A DNA stretch of 64,000 nucleotides from Hyparrhenia diplandra. Its lineage: Eukaryota > Streptophyta > Magnoliopsida > Poales > Poaceae. The translations under genes were made by a program, and so were the position numbers. The notes beneath the pieces were generated by a model, which was not told the DNA's origin, searched no databases, and worked only from the letters and a program-made list of their open reading frames with translations. Shown piece after piece: positions 23,908-35,490 of the stretch. Numbering within the stretch: position 1 is the stretch's first letter; each line of letters opens with the position of its first letter. The stretch spans positions 62,001-126,000 of the forward strand of contig JADLZK010001302.1 in assembly GCA_015847255.1 (NCBI GenBank), written 5' to 3'.

Positions 23908-24047
23908 AAATTCGGTTTGGTTTTCGTATTTATCTCGGTTCCGAAAAACTCGGAACCGAACATTTCGGTTTCAGAAATTTCGGTAATTTCGGTTTAGTTC
24001 GCGGTAATTTGTGCCCATGGTGGCATGTGGATGGCCTGAGGACGAGG

Positions 24048-24150
24048 AACAACACTAATTGCTATATTGCATAATAAAAAAAAAAAAGAAAAAGTGTGAA
24101 GATTGTTACAAAACAACACTAATTGCTATATCACATAATAAAAATAAAGA
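24048..24150. repeat. imperfect 64-bp tandem duplication
   Basis: aacaacactaattgctatat is present at 24048 and again at 24112, each followed by cataataaaa. The spacer is A-rich. Confidence 0.6.
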
Positions 24151-24249
24151 AGGTGTGTCGCTGTCACGCGCTACCAACAGGACCACGGCATCATTACTTC
24201 ATTACTACAAAGTCCTCAGAACAATGTTACTTGTTCTATTTCAAACGCG

Positions 24250-24460
24250 TGAAGATCGGTAGGCAAATGGCTCGGCGCCGAGCTCTTTCCACGCCGGCAC
24301 CAACTCACCGCCACGCCCAAAGACCTCGGCGCCAAGACATTATAACTCAGCGGCGCCAGCCATGGCGCCGAGAGAGAAAGGGTCTAGATTCCACAAGCCT
24401 ACTATAAGGGTGTTTTGTGAGAATCTTTTTAAAAAAAGGGCTAAAAAAAAAAAAAAAAAG
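24250..24460. repeat. truncated MULE terminus
   Basis: The ctcggcgcc-rich text, then gggtctaga, then ggtgttttgtgagaatc with aagggct, parallels the 3' inverted repeat of the MULE at 29796-31914 (gggtccagaga, gtgtatttgagagat, aagggcc). It is probably a decayed or solo terminus of a related element. Confidence 0.5.
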
Positions 24461-25933
24461 ACAGCCTTCTCGACGTGGAGGCCTTCACGTCTACGGTGAC
24501 TACCCGGCCCACTGATCGAACGACCAACAGGCAACAACCCACGTAAAACACGCTACATTCAACTATTCGAGCATGGCGGTTTGGTCGGAATCCCGTGCAC
24601 CGACACCGCAGCATCCATCCGGACCTGCCAATGCGCCAGAAGCGCAGATGGTGTGCGCTCTGCCGCTCCCATCGTGGAGGCCACCGACCCGTGTTGGATT
24701 CCCAGAATCTGCCGGCTCTGGCACAAGGGGTTTTCCCCACTTTCCGCTTGTCCAATCGTCTACCTCTCAAGCGTGAAGCTACAATGAGATTATAGAGTTC
24801 GAGAATTTTGATGATCTCAAGAAGGACACGGTATTTAATCTGAGTGTAGTTGTAGTTTTGTTTTGTACATTGGTGGTGTGTAGTGTGCGTGTGTATATAC
24901 GAACATCTATCACACGGAGAACCTGTTGTCTCACTCGTATCAAACAATTCTATGCAACACAATGCGCATCACAGGGATGTGCGATAGCTGCATCAACAAG
25001 CTAAAGGCAATTTTCTCAACCAATCAACCACACGGAGGAATTTATTTGCACCTCCGCTGGGGTTTTAATAAAACTTTGTCTTTGATCCGCAAAAACAATA
25101 AATCCCAACCGATGCAACCACATGTAATTTATTTCCACCACTTTGCTGTTGATCTAAAAGTTTTAGATTACCAGAGGTTTCAGCAATGGATTGACTAGAT
25201 GTTTCATCTAATTTGAAGATTTCATCAATGTTATGTAACAAACAGAGGTTTTATCGAAGTTGAGAAACTCAGAAAGAATCTTTAAAGTATTTGTTATTTA
25301 AAAAGAGAACATACACGTGCCTAGAAAGACAATTAATAATTAACGAAAGTAATTAGGTCTTATATGTGGCGTTGTCTTATGTTGAGAACGACCAAGAAAA
25401 AATATGCAGCTCCTAGTGTTATATTGAGAACGACTAAGAAAATATGTAACTCCTGATTCACCATCCGATGTTCAAAATGTTCGTGTAGAATAGACTCTTA
25501 TTTTAGTAGTGTTCAAAATGTTTGTGTAGATAAACTGACGTGATGTGCTAATGTTATTAGAAATGCGACCGATAAAAATTGATGGTGTTGGGTTGTAGCC
25601 TTCCCTCCTACCTTCATACCCAGTGTGAAGGGAAAGATAGGGTGCTAGTCCCAAGATTAACCAATCTCCTCTTGCCCTTGGATTCTATTTATAAGGGATG
25701 TGGGATGATGCATCTTCTTCTCTGTCCCTTATTGTTGATGAATTTATAAGTAAGGTCCTCACATCTCTTAGTATTTTTTACTCGAAACTCGCATCTATTA
25801 TTCGTTGGATCATTTTACAGAACGGGGTGGACCGAGACGGGCAAGCATCTAGTAGGCCAACAAAGCTTCGTGTTGGGTCTAAATGATGGCCTCCCTCGCT
25901 TTTTTGTTGATTATTGATTCATTGGAATATATA
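24461..25933. other. intergenic, no gene recognised
   Basis: An A17 run lies near 24445-24461. A partial local repeat (gttgagaacgac...aagaaaa...atatg) occurs at about 25382-25455. No coding signal was seen. Confidence 0.4.
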
Positions 25934-26118
25934 GGAAAAAGTCTACTTTTCTTCTAACTTTTGTAAAAGTCTGGTTTTCTCTCTAAACCACAAAATCCGG
26001 CAAACCACCTCCCTCAACTTTTCAAACCGTGCTTCCCTGGAGTGGTTTTGAAGGTGGCTTTGAAAAGTTGAGGAGGTGATTTGCCTGGTTTTTTGCAAAC
26101 GTTAGTAGACTTTTTTCC
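25934..26118. repeat. fold-back MITE, 185 bp
   Basis: ggaaaaagtcta at the left pairs with tagacttttttcc at the right. Further in, cacctccctcaacttttcaaa pairs with a near-complement around 26057-26080, so nearly the whole element can fold on itself. The flanks (gaatatata and gaatttatata) may be an imperfect target duplication of MULE size. Confidence 0.6.
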
Positions 26119-28765
26119 GAATTTATATACTTTCTTTAGGGAAACAAGGCCGTGCTGAGCAAGAGTGTGGGTTGGGGCCTCCATCTGGAATGTATTTGGG
26201 CCTATCATATTCGTGACAGTATATGGGCCTTTCCGGGCTTCGTTTCTTGTCTACTGCATACGGCGCGCGCGATTATAAACTGCATGCGATTAATCTGTGT
26301 GTTCGGTAAATGACAGAACGATGCTTAAATTTGACGGATCACGTGAATTTGCATAGATCGATCAGATACAGTGTAAGGAAATTTTATTTCCTCAAACCAA
26401 CTATGTTCGAAACATATATGAATATATGATGTGCTGCATGCATGCACACGTACGCATCACCGCATCAGGGCTCCACCGTACCTATACCTGTGATAGATGA
26501 CATCCTCAGCTGCTCGTCACGTTCCAGCGGTATAGCAATAGTGTAAGCACGCACGTACGTAAGTACGGTACATGAGCGTGACGCAAGCCGTTGCGTACGT
26601 CTCTCAAGGCCCGGCATATATATATATATAGATATATCCGGCAAGGGTATATTGCGGATGAGATAATATATGTAGCACGAGAAGCACTTGGATGAATCTC
26701 TGAGATTCATGCCTGCCTCAGTTGGGGAATAAAGGGAGTCGGAAGCGTCAACCACTTGCTGGCAGCCTACCACCTGCACCTGCTCCCTGTTGGACGCTAC
26801 TTTGCGCGGCGGTAGTGGATGCTAGCATGAAATCCCGGCCAGAGGTAGTAGTCGACATAGATTCTACACCGCATTAGCAGATCGATACCAGCACTGGCTC
26901 GACCGCTGGACGTGCATCAAGATTCAGTGCCCTGTGCCGGCCAGGAGAAGGAGACGGCCCAAAAAGCTCAGCTGGAGAGGACGACAGATCGAGCATGCTT
27001 GCATGCACACTGAGATCGAGCTGCAGAGCACGCTGGTCACCGTCAGATCAATCACAGATCGAGCTAGCTGGTCACCGTCAGATCGAGCACAGATCGAGCT
27101 AGCTGGTCACCGTCGGATCGAGCACGCACTAGCGGCGGCTACTCCATTTACACCAAGCATATCTGATCGAAGGGCGATCGAGGCGTGTGATTTGGTCTCC
27201 TATACTAGTTAGCTCTATATATCTAGCTCGACGTACCGATTAGCACAGACAGCCCCTTGCTGTGCTTGGTTAGCATGCATTGACTTGTCTGTGTTGCTAT
27301 GGCAATGCATGCTCTCGCTTTTGGCCACATCAAAAGCCTCAGGCCGCAAATGGTAGACCAAACGAACGTACGTAACCTGCAGCTAGCGCGCACCGAACCC
27401 ATCGCTGCATGCACCTTTGTGACATACGAGAATCTCCGGTATATGCCCTGACAAGACGGCAAGTGGCACCTGCCCTGCCATGCTAGTGTTCGCCATCCAT
27501 CATCATCATCAGGATCAGGAGGCCTCGTCATTCAGGAGATACTAAGATATGTACTCCACTAGCTAGTAGCACGCACCCGGCCGGCCAGCAGCTTGCATTG
27601 CTTTATGTACCGGGCGGTCCAGCCCTGCCTTGCACACCGTTCATCATTGCACTCGATCAGCTCCTCGAAGTATATAGCTAGGTATATAGGAGAAACATGT
27701 ACGTACGACAGCACGTACCATGCATGATGGCACGATCGATCGGAAGCCAGCCTGCCAGCCAGATCAGCGGGAGATCGAGAGGCCACCAAGGCAATCCGGC
27801 CGGCCCTGCCATGCTCCGAAAGCAGGAGAGCGAGGCACGGGTTTTCGTTCCAAGGACCTGGGAGCAGTGGTGCGATTGTACTGGTACGCGTACAGTGGTC
27901 ACTCTCTCGTGGCAAAAAAGCACAAATAAAAGAGATGGGATAGTCGGAGGAGAAGGGTTGCAGCATATTGGCCAGCGATAGATCGACACCGATGGCGATC
28001 GAGCATGGCGCGCACCCGTGTCCCAGCTGAGCTGCGCATGTGCCGGGACCTTGGGTTCCGCCCGGCCGGCGGGGCACTTTTCGCAAATTGCTGGGCATGT
28101 GCTCTAGCCAGCCTCTAGCTAACTAGCTAGGTCGTCGGCCGCGCTCGATGATCGCGCCGGCCGGCCGGCCGGGTGCTCGTCCATCGATCACCATCTTGAT
28201 CGATCGGCTAGCTGCATGCCGTCCACTCCTTTTGTGTCGCGTCGCCGGCTCCCTAGCAGCTTAGCTAGGGGCCTCGGCGCAAAGCCTTTGTTGCCTTGTT
28301 TAGTCTAACCCGGGCGCGCAAAGCGGCCGCTGTCGATCGTCCCGTCCATCCCGGGCCGGAAACGGATCTGCACTGTGCACACAACAACGGCTGCTGCAGT
28401 GCCTAGAGTGGCCGGCGCCGTGCCCTGTTGGTCCGGGAACTGCATGCGCGCGTGTCGACGACGCGCCGGCCGGCGCTAACTGTCCCGGTAATCATCGGGC
28501 GCGGCGCAGGACATGATTACGCGAATCTGCCTGGCAAGTGCGTGCATGCTATGCTACGAGAGTACATATGGACTGGTCAGGCGAAAACTAACAGGCCTCA
28601 TCATGATCGATGGGGTCCCCGGCGGCCAGTTAAGCCACTGCGCGCAACTGGCTCGATCATCGGCTGATGGCAACCGTCCATAACGTACTCCAGGCGGACG
28701 GATCCATCGGACGCTACAATGAATGCACTCTCTTTTCCGTTGCCTTCTCCTTGGAAACGAGACTA
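26119..28765. other. intergenic, dense in short palindromes
   Basis: No protein-coding gene, tRNA or known microRNA sequence was recognised. From about 26880 the text is unusually rich in cgatcg, ctagctag, gcatgc and ggccggcc, with an (ta)n run near 26613-26636. Confidence 0.4.
27006..27125. repeat. 35-bp tandem repeat, about three units
   Basis: agatcgagctagctggtcac recurs at about 27056 and 27091 (period 35). A more diverged unit precedes it near 27012. The units differ by single bases. Confidence 0.7.
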
Positions 28766-29043
28766 GGGCCTCGTTTAGTTGGCTAAAGTTTCTAACTCTT
28801 TTTTTACTCTCTCTCCATCACATCACATTAAATACACCAAAAGATATATGTTTGGAGTATAAAATGTAGGTAAAAAAAAAAACTAGTTATACAGTTTAGA
28901 TGTACATTACGAGACGATTCTTTTGAGCCTAGTTACGCCGTGATAGGATAATATTTACCACAAACAAACGAAAGTGCTACAGGTGTGCTACAGGAGTTCC
29001 AAAAGTTACTTTTGCTAAAATTCCTAACATCTAAACGAGGCCC
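28766..29043. repeat. complete MITE, 278 bp
   Basis: Terminal inverted repeats gggcctcgtttag and ctaaacgaggccc, flanked by ta on both sides. The interior includes gacgattcttttgagcctag and caaacgaaagtgctacag, found in a widespread grass MITE family. I do not assign a superfamily with confidence. Confidence 0.75.
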
Positions 29044-29787
29044 TATGGACACGTACGTGTACATGACGCAGCAAGTGCAACGTCCCATAACCGCCGACCG
29101 ACCCGTCGGTGCGCAGTGCATGCACGGTTCTGAACTCGCCGTGAGATCCATCACATCACCATCAGATCCACCGTACTACACCTTACCAGGCAGACATTCG
29201 AGAGATCGAGGAGAGATTCAGTGATAGTGACCGGCCGTGGTGGTGGTGTTGCGGGCATTGAGAGATCACAGACGACGCTAGTTGATATCGACCAGCTAGC
29301 TCATCTCATCATCGTGGCGTCACACCGGCAAGCAAAGCAAGGGGGGGTCAAATCCATCCAGCCGCTAGCTCAGTAGCTCTTGGGTCCTTGCAGCTAGGGA
29401 CGACGTGAATGTGATGCATCGAAGCACACCAGACGCGCATGCATGTGCGCTGCCCTGTGCTCTGCAATGACGTTTACAAATATAAATCTCCGTTTCGTCA
29501 GGTCCTCAGCCTGCTAGCTTCACCATGCATCCACTGCTTATCCTCATTTCAGTTCAGATCTCATCTAGGTACAATTGTTTATTAAGCAATCATTTGATGG
29601 CAGACGACCGAACCTAGCGTGAATCGTTTGACGCGTGGTTACCAACTCATCCACATCGCAATCAGTAGTGTTAGATTAAAGCAGACTTAACTCGTGGTGA
29701 AAACGTGAAATCTTGCGTTGATGCATATGAACAGTACTAAATGGTCAAGGAAACGACATTGCCTTAGTGAATACTCCTATAAACACC
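29044..29787. other. intergenic, nothing recognised
   Basis: No coding signal. Plain unique-looking sequence between the MITE and the MULE. Confidence 0.4.
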
Positions 29788-29795
29788 CATGAGCC

Positions 29796-31914
29796 CGTCT
29801 TTTTTTTGCAATTTGGCCCTTTTTTTCATAAAAATCTCTTCAATACACCCTTTTTCGTTTTCGTTTGTTCTCTCGGACCCTTTGCTCGGGCGCCATAGCT
29901 CGCAGCGCCGAGGTATAACGTGTCGGCGCCACCGGTGACGGCGCAGAGCTTGACGGCGAGTTTGGCCGAATCAGACGGCGTTGGCAGGGATCTCGGCGCC
30001 ACAGATCACGGCGCCGAGCCCCATATGACATTTGGGCAAGCTCCTTTCTTTCTTTTCTTTCTCTCTTCTATCCTTACCTTCCTCCCGCCGCCCCGCTCAA
30101 ACGAACTTCGGCGCCGCCGCCACTCGCCGACGCCGCCCCCGTCGCCGCCGGCTCGGTCCCGGTCAACGCCCGGCCCCGTCCACGCCACCGCCCGCCCGCC
30201 AGCGGCAAAGCGCGACCGGGCGCGATGGTGTGCCAGCGGGCGGGGTTAGGCCGCCGCACCCGCCTCCTCCTCTTCCGGGCGGGCGGTTGGCCTCCCGCTG
30301 GCGCCCGTGCTCCCCCTTCCACTTCTTTGCTCCCCTTCCACTGCTCCACAGCTCCTCAAGGTACTCGACCCTTGTCAAAGTTAATTTTTAGTTACAATTA
30401 TAGATGCATAGTTTCTATTTTGGACTAAAGGAACATATTACTTATGGATATATTCGTTATTAGTTAGGAACATATTTAGTTATTAGTTAGGAACAACATA
30501 GTTAGGAACATATTTAGTAGTAGTTAGTAAATTATCATATTATTTAGGAAGAAGATAGTTACGAAGATATTTAGTTATTAGATAGGAAGAACATAGTTAG
30601 AAACACATTATTAGTTGTAGTTAGTAACTTTTTGATGATGTAAAGTTTCTATCTTGGACTAAAGGAATACGGTTTCGATTTGTGTATGAACTAGATGGAC
30701 AACATAGTTACCATATATCATGGAGGCACAGTGGAAAAGGATCGCTATGGATATGTTGAGTTTGTTGAGATGCAATGTGTGCCTGTGCTATTTGATGAAA
30801 GGCCTTCATTTAGTGAGTTAGTTGAAAGGGCTCGAGAGGAGGTGCACTGTCTTAGTGGCATTGAAATTGAGGGTGTTCATATTGGTTCCCCTCCCAATAT
30901 ATTCAGAAGGTTGATTCCAATTGGTTGTGCGGATCAGTGGGAGAAGTATTTGAGGGTAGCTATGAAGAGCCGCGTTGCAATGTCCGGATGTGGTCGTACG
31001 TCGGGTGATGGAGGAGGAGGCACACTTTGTCCCACCTGTGCAAGGTCATGTTGTGGATGCAGAGGTTCCTCATTTGGTCCGCGATGCTCAATCTGCACCT
31101 AATGTGATGCACGTTGCAAGTTCAGCAGGAGACACTTGTCGAACAGGAGATTTGGCAGCAAATCTTCCACAGATGATCCCTTCGCAGTCAAAATAATCCT
31201 AGTAGTAAGTGCCCAGTCCTCATCTTTGCTTTTGTCCATGCTTCTATTCTTCTCTTTGTTCCAATTCTTTCCTTATATCTATGCTTGTAGGAGACCACAC
31301 TGATAATGTAGTTTTGCCTCCTTGTGGTTCAAATGCGCCATGTGAAGAGGCATTCCGGGCCTCCAATGAAGTTGAAGAGCCCGACGAGCAGCCGTATGAG
31401 ACACAGATGGTCCTTGATTCTGATGATGACCGCCCTGTGGGAGAGTTGACAGAGAGTGGTGTAGAGATGCTCAGCGTATTTTCCCCGGGTCGTCAGGACC
31501 CAAGAGTGGGAGAGTTCAGTGATCCGTCACTTTTCGATCGGGCTTTTTGCAGAAGGACGAGATGATGAGCTCCTCGAAGCCCCAGAGGCTGGTCCTAGCA
31601 TGGCAATTTTCAACTTCTGATCAGACTTTTGCAGAAGAACGCTCGGCCATACGAAGGGGTATGTGTTTTTACGTGGTATGGGGCTCGGCGCCGTGGCTGG
31701 TGGCGCCGAGGTCGGCGCGCGGACTGCGTGGCGCCGAGATCCCCGCCAACGCCGTCCCGATTCGCCAAACTCGCCGTCAGCTCGGCGCCGTCACCGGTGG
31801 CGCCGACACGTTATACCGGCGCCGAGCAAAGGGTCCAGAGAACAAACGAAAAACGAAAAATGGTGTATTTGAGAGATTTTTATGAAAAAGGGCCAAATTG
31901 CAAAAACGACGGCG
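29796..31914 (+). mobile_element. MULE deletion derivative, 2.1 kb, with long inverted repeats
   Basis: About 230 bp at each end (29796-30026 and 31673-31914) are inverted copies of each other, sharing gcaatttggccc, gaccctttgctcg, gtgtcggcgccaccggtgac and ggcgccgagccccata. Long TIRs of this kind mark Mutator-like elements. The 8-bp string catgagcc flanks both ends (29788-29795 and 31915-31922), a fitting target duplication. The inside carries a GC-rich leader and the first part of a transposase gene, but no DDE catalytic domain. Confidence 0.82.
30695..31565 (+). pseudogene. MULE transposase, N-terminal remnant
   Basis: The first frame (30695-about 30980) reads MDNIVTIYHGGTVEKDRYGY, then FDERPSFSELVERA and IPIGCADQWEKYLRVAMKS, which is the N-terminal region of plant MuDR-like transposases. 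The frame then changes near 30970, where one base appears extra: LQCPDVVVRRV continues in the next frame to 31196. A third open piece (31209-31565) is acidic and hydrophilic (VEEPDEQPYETQMVLDSDDD). The zinc finger and DDE transposase core that should follow are absent, because the 3' inverted repeat begins soon afterwards. The protein cannot catalyse transposition. Confidence 0.7.
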
Positions 31915-31922
31915 CATGAGCC

Positions 31923-32341
31923 TAAGTGGTCAAATTGGTTCAAGTAAGAATCAAGACGGATGTAACAGCTAGCAGAATGAACAAGGCCGACCAAAAGATG
32001 AAAAAAAAAAAGTTTCATGAGCAAGTCTAGGACAGATATTAGCGTCGCATGCTGTCTTTTCTCACAGTGAAAGCTATCCTGTGTGATATTCCGGCTGTCT
32101 TTCCACCGCCAGGAATAACCTCGTCGTGCCTGTTCGATCTGCCCTTTTCCCTTGGCGTTTTGGCAGGCACGATCCGACTGTCATTTCACCGGTGATACGC
32201 AACGCAAAGATTGCATTGCAGTGTTGCTCACTGCCCGGCCAGCAACCAAAACTTTTGTGCACGACCACCAAAAGCAAAAACGGATTCCCTCCCCAGTAGG
32301 TAGCCGACCTTGTCCTTTATTCAAGCAATAGTAGAGTTGTA

Positions 32342-32375
<34 letters not shown>

Positions 32376-32972
32376 ACAACTGAGTTGTAGCCTGTTGGGC
32401 ATGGTCCTGAGTGTGAGTGTGAGGGACATCCAAAGCATCCAAAAGCTCCACGCCGAAAGTAACGTGATGGAGCAAAGCCATCGTTGTACCAGTAGTACAC
32501 TAGTATCATAAACAGGTCACCAGTGAGTGACCACAGCAACAACGACAAGCCAGTGAGGCCACGAAATAATCCGTACAGAAAACCAGCCAAGATTCATTCA
32601 TTCATTATCAGTAGAGGCCAGGTCAACTGAGCCCGACTTGTCAAGAACACGGGAACCTCAGTAATCACCCCCGGAAGGGTGCCTATGCCCTATACGACGA
32701 TGGTTAGTCATCAAAACCAACAAAAGGCAAAAAAAAAAAAGGCAGTACAATACTCATACCATATACAACAAGCACTACACAAGCAAGCAACAGAGCAGCA
32801 GAATGCATACACCCTTTGGCAACTCACAGCCCACCACCCAAGTCGGCAAACATCTCGTATCACTCTCACCAAACCTACCACTAGTATTCACAAGCTTCTC
32901 TGCGAGCGAGATGACACGGCGGCGGCTCCCTCCCGTCATCATGCGTGGTAAACACCACACCAGCGATGGGAA
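31923..32972. other. downstream region of the YUCCA gene
   Basis: No other gene seen. Contains the poly(T) retroposition scar (listed separately) and, next to 32972, the presumed 3' untranslated region and terminator of the minus-strand YUCCA gene. Confidence 0.4.
32345..32381 (-). mobile_element. ultra-short retroposition scar (A30 tail)
   Basis: On the minus strand the insert is agttgtc followed by 30 A. It is bounded by exact copies of gagttgtagcc (plus strand, 32334-32344 and 32382-32392). It looks like a target-primed insertion that kept only the poly(A) tail and seven bases of its source. Confidence 0.7.
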
Positions 32973-35490
32973 TCAACCATCCGGATGCGTCCCTTTGGCC
33001 TTCCATTGCTGCTCGATGTCGCGGGCAATGCTCCTGGCCTCCACCGAGGTCCCCATCAGTCCACGCCGGGTGAATCCAACCGAGTACAGGCCATTCTCAC
33101 CCTTCCACCCGTTCGGAAATGCTTTTCTTGGCAAGCCATCTTTTTTCAGAAAATAACTCTCGGTCCTGACCAATCAATTCATAGCAAAACATGCACGATT
33201 TAGCTATATATCAGGGAAGCATCATAAGAACAGTATCTCACCAACAACAATCTATTTCCAGCACATCAACTGGCAAATGACAGTCGATCTGAAAAAGTAC
33301 CTTCAACCAGAAGGGAACGTTGCTCTTGTAGCCAGTCGCAAACACAATGGCATCAAACTCCTCCAACCCACCATCCGCAAATTCTACCACTCTTCCTGAT
33401 ATCTGTCTTACGGCAGCTCGTACCTGCACAGTTCAATCAAAATACATGTCAGGACTAAATCAAGACAGAGGTTGATCAATTGATCCCACTGAAGAATCAA
33501 TCTCTGGTGCTTTGTGCCTCAAACAGACCTTGATATCACCAGACTTAATCTTCGCAAATGTGCCGACATCAAGAACTGGGGTCTTCCCTGATAGTGACTT
33601 GAGCTCAAGAGGACCAAAGGCCGGCCGCTTTAGCCCGAGCTGGGCAGTATCCCCAAGCATGGCCCACGCTATGCACAGTAGAATACGGTCCACAACGTGG
33701 ACTGGGAGCCACTTAAGCAGCCACATTGAGAGACCAAAGGTGGAGTGACCAAGCATCTCCCTGGGCAAGATGTGTACCTGCCAATGATGAACACAATCTT
33801 AGACTGGGCTCACAACAAAAAAGGAAAACATCTGACTAATGATTGATTCAGACAATTAATCAGAATAAATATCTCTTCTCCAAATGCTGCTTTCTGCATG
33901 CTACAAGTAGCAACATGTTCAGGACCATACTTTCTTTTCTGAAACGCGGGCCTTGGACCAAGCTTATTCCCTTATCTCCAACAGGAGTATAGCCTATAAT
34001 GTAAACACAGATTGCAACTATTTTAATTACATTAAGCTCTTTCAAAGCTGAAAGAGCTGTGAGAAAGGAATGCACCTAGTTGGGAAAGGTAGGTTCTCAA
34101 GCCATTTTGTTAATGTTTCTTTTGAAGTGACAAACTTATGCTATACTCTCGTGGTGGTGATGGGGGCCCATGGCTAGTGCATGCAAACCATGTATAGTTT
34201 TCTTTCTCATTAAAGTATAGAGACGAGAATACACTTTGCACTAACCTTGGGGCAAGAAAAATATTAGCAGAGAGCAATGAAAGAACTAAAACATACTATA
34301 CATGGGTGTGAAGCACGCACACAGCTAGATGGTTAGAGTAGCTGCAAGTACACAAGCATGGCGATGAATCCCGAGAAAGAACTAACGCGAATACAAATAG
34401 CAGACACAGAAGCCTACAATCTCAAGAAAACGCTTTCCTAAGTGGCAACTACCCTGAACTAAACTTAATGTAAAGCTGCTCATGAAAGGTCTTGCTTTTG
34501 ATGCAACAAATTGATTTTTTTTTTCAGGCTCTAAGCCTTCCTCAAGCTCATGATCGAGAGCTTGAGAAGAGCTCAAGTTGCTGATAACGCACAAGCTAAA
34601 CCGGAACTTATAAACAACCAAAAATAGCAACCAGGAGGGACCTCTTGATATTTACAACACTATCACTTTACAGAATTAAGAGTAGGAAACAGATACAAGT
34701 CATAGAACAGTATTAAGAACGCTTAATAACATAGGAAAGTAAAGCAATTGAGAAGTAGAGAGAAATCACGTACAGCATCTCTTACGACAATATGGGGCTC
34801 TGCATTGTGGTTGCAGAGGTCTAGGCACACCTCCATCCCGGAGTTTCCACACCCGACAACAAGAACACGCTTCCCAGTGAATGCACTGCCGCTTTTGTAT
34901 GCACTGGTGTGCAGGATTGTTCCCGGGAACTCTTGTAGGCCACTAATATCTGGCTGCACAGCCTCAGCATTCTCACCAGTCGCCACAATAAGCCACCGGG
35001 ATAAATACTCCACCTCCTGTCCCGTTGTGCCAGAAGTCTGCGTCCTCACACGCCATAGCAGAAGCTGTCCATCATACTCTGCGCACACCACTGTGCGATT
35101 GTATGTGGGACTTATGCCAAAGCTTGCAGCATAGCTTTCCAGGTAGGCTACAAACTGCTGCTTTGAGGGGTATATCGGGTAGCTGGCAGGGAAAGGCATG
35201 AGAGGAAGCTCACAAAATTTCCGAGGAAGATGAAGGCTGAGACGATCATATGTCTTGAGCTGCCAGAGTGAGGCTATGCAGCTGGAGCGCTCAAGAATAA
35301 GGCTTCCGATCCCCTTCTCCTTGAGACATGCAGCAACAGCAAGCCCTGATGGTCCTGCACCCACGATAATTGGACATGAAACCCATCTCTCAGAGAGAGC
35401 AATCATTTCCTTGGAGTGGTGGTTTTGGCTGAAACATTTGAAGATAGGATCATGGGCTCTCTTGCCCTCACTTTCACTCCAAGGATCCAT
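32973..35490 (-). CDS. YUC: YUCCA-type flavin monooxygenase (auxin biosynthesis), 4 exons
   Basis: Converts indole-3-pyruvate to the auxin IAA using FAD, NADPH and O2. Exons on the minus strand: 35490-34774, 33777-33529, 33423-33301 and 33165-32973, all with GT/AG borders and phase 0. They give about 426 residues, the usual YUCCA length. Seen in the sequence: FAD-binding VGAGPSG at residues 43-49, the NADPH-binding VVGCGNSGMEV at 211-221, FPASYPIYPSKQQFVAYLE near 100-118, ATGYKSNVP in exon 3, and FPNGWKGENGLYSVGFTRRG in exon 4. In exon 4 an A6 run (33141-33146, T6 on plus) puts the frame off by one. With five A's the family motif LFSEKDG is restored. As written, translation would stop 14 codons later, losing the C-terminus. 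This is probably a sequence error rather than a dead gene. Which YUCCA paralogue it is remains open. Confidence 0.93.
33141..33146 (-). other. one-base length change in YUCCA exon 4 homopolymer
   Basis: The A6 run on the coding strand breaks the frame between LFSEK and DGLPRKAFPNGWKG. One fewer A gives an uninterrupted family match. Confidence 0.8.

Larger units (their letters stand above)
22940..24010. repeat. ttcggt-rich repeat, split by two retroposons
   Basis: Both ends (about 22940-23100 and 23930-24010) are packed with ttcggt/accgaa and ggttcggt variants in both orientations, while the middle is AT-rich. Two retroposed LINE tails interrupt it. The repeat's family is unknown to me. Similar ttcggttt-rich termini occur in some plant DNA transposons. 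Confidence 0.4.

Noticed and set aside
26119..28765. microRNA precursors in the palindrome-rich stretch
   Set aside because: I looked for the conserved plant microRNAs I know on both strands and found none. A novel one cannot be judged without folding and small-RNA data.
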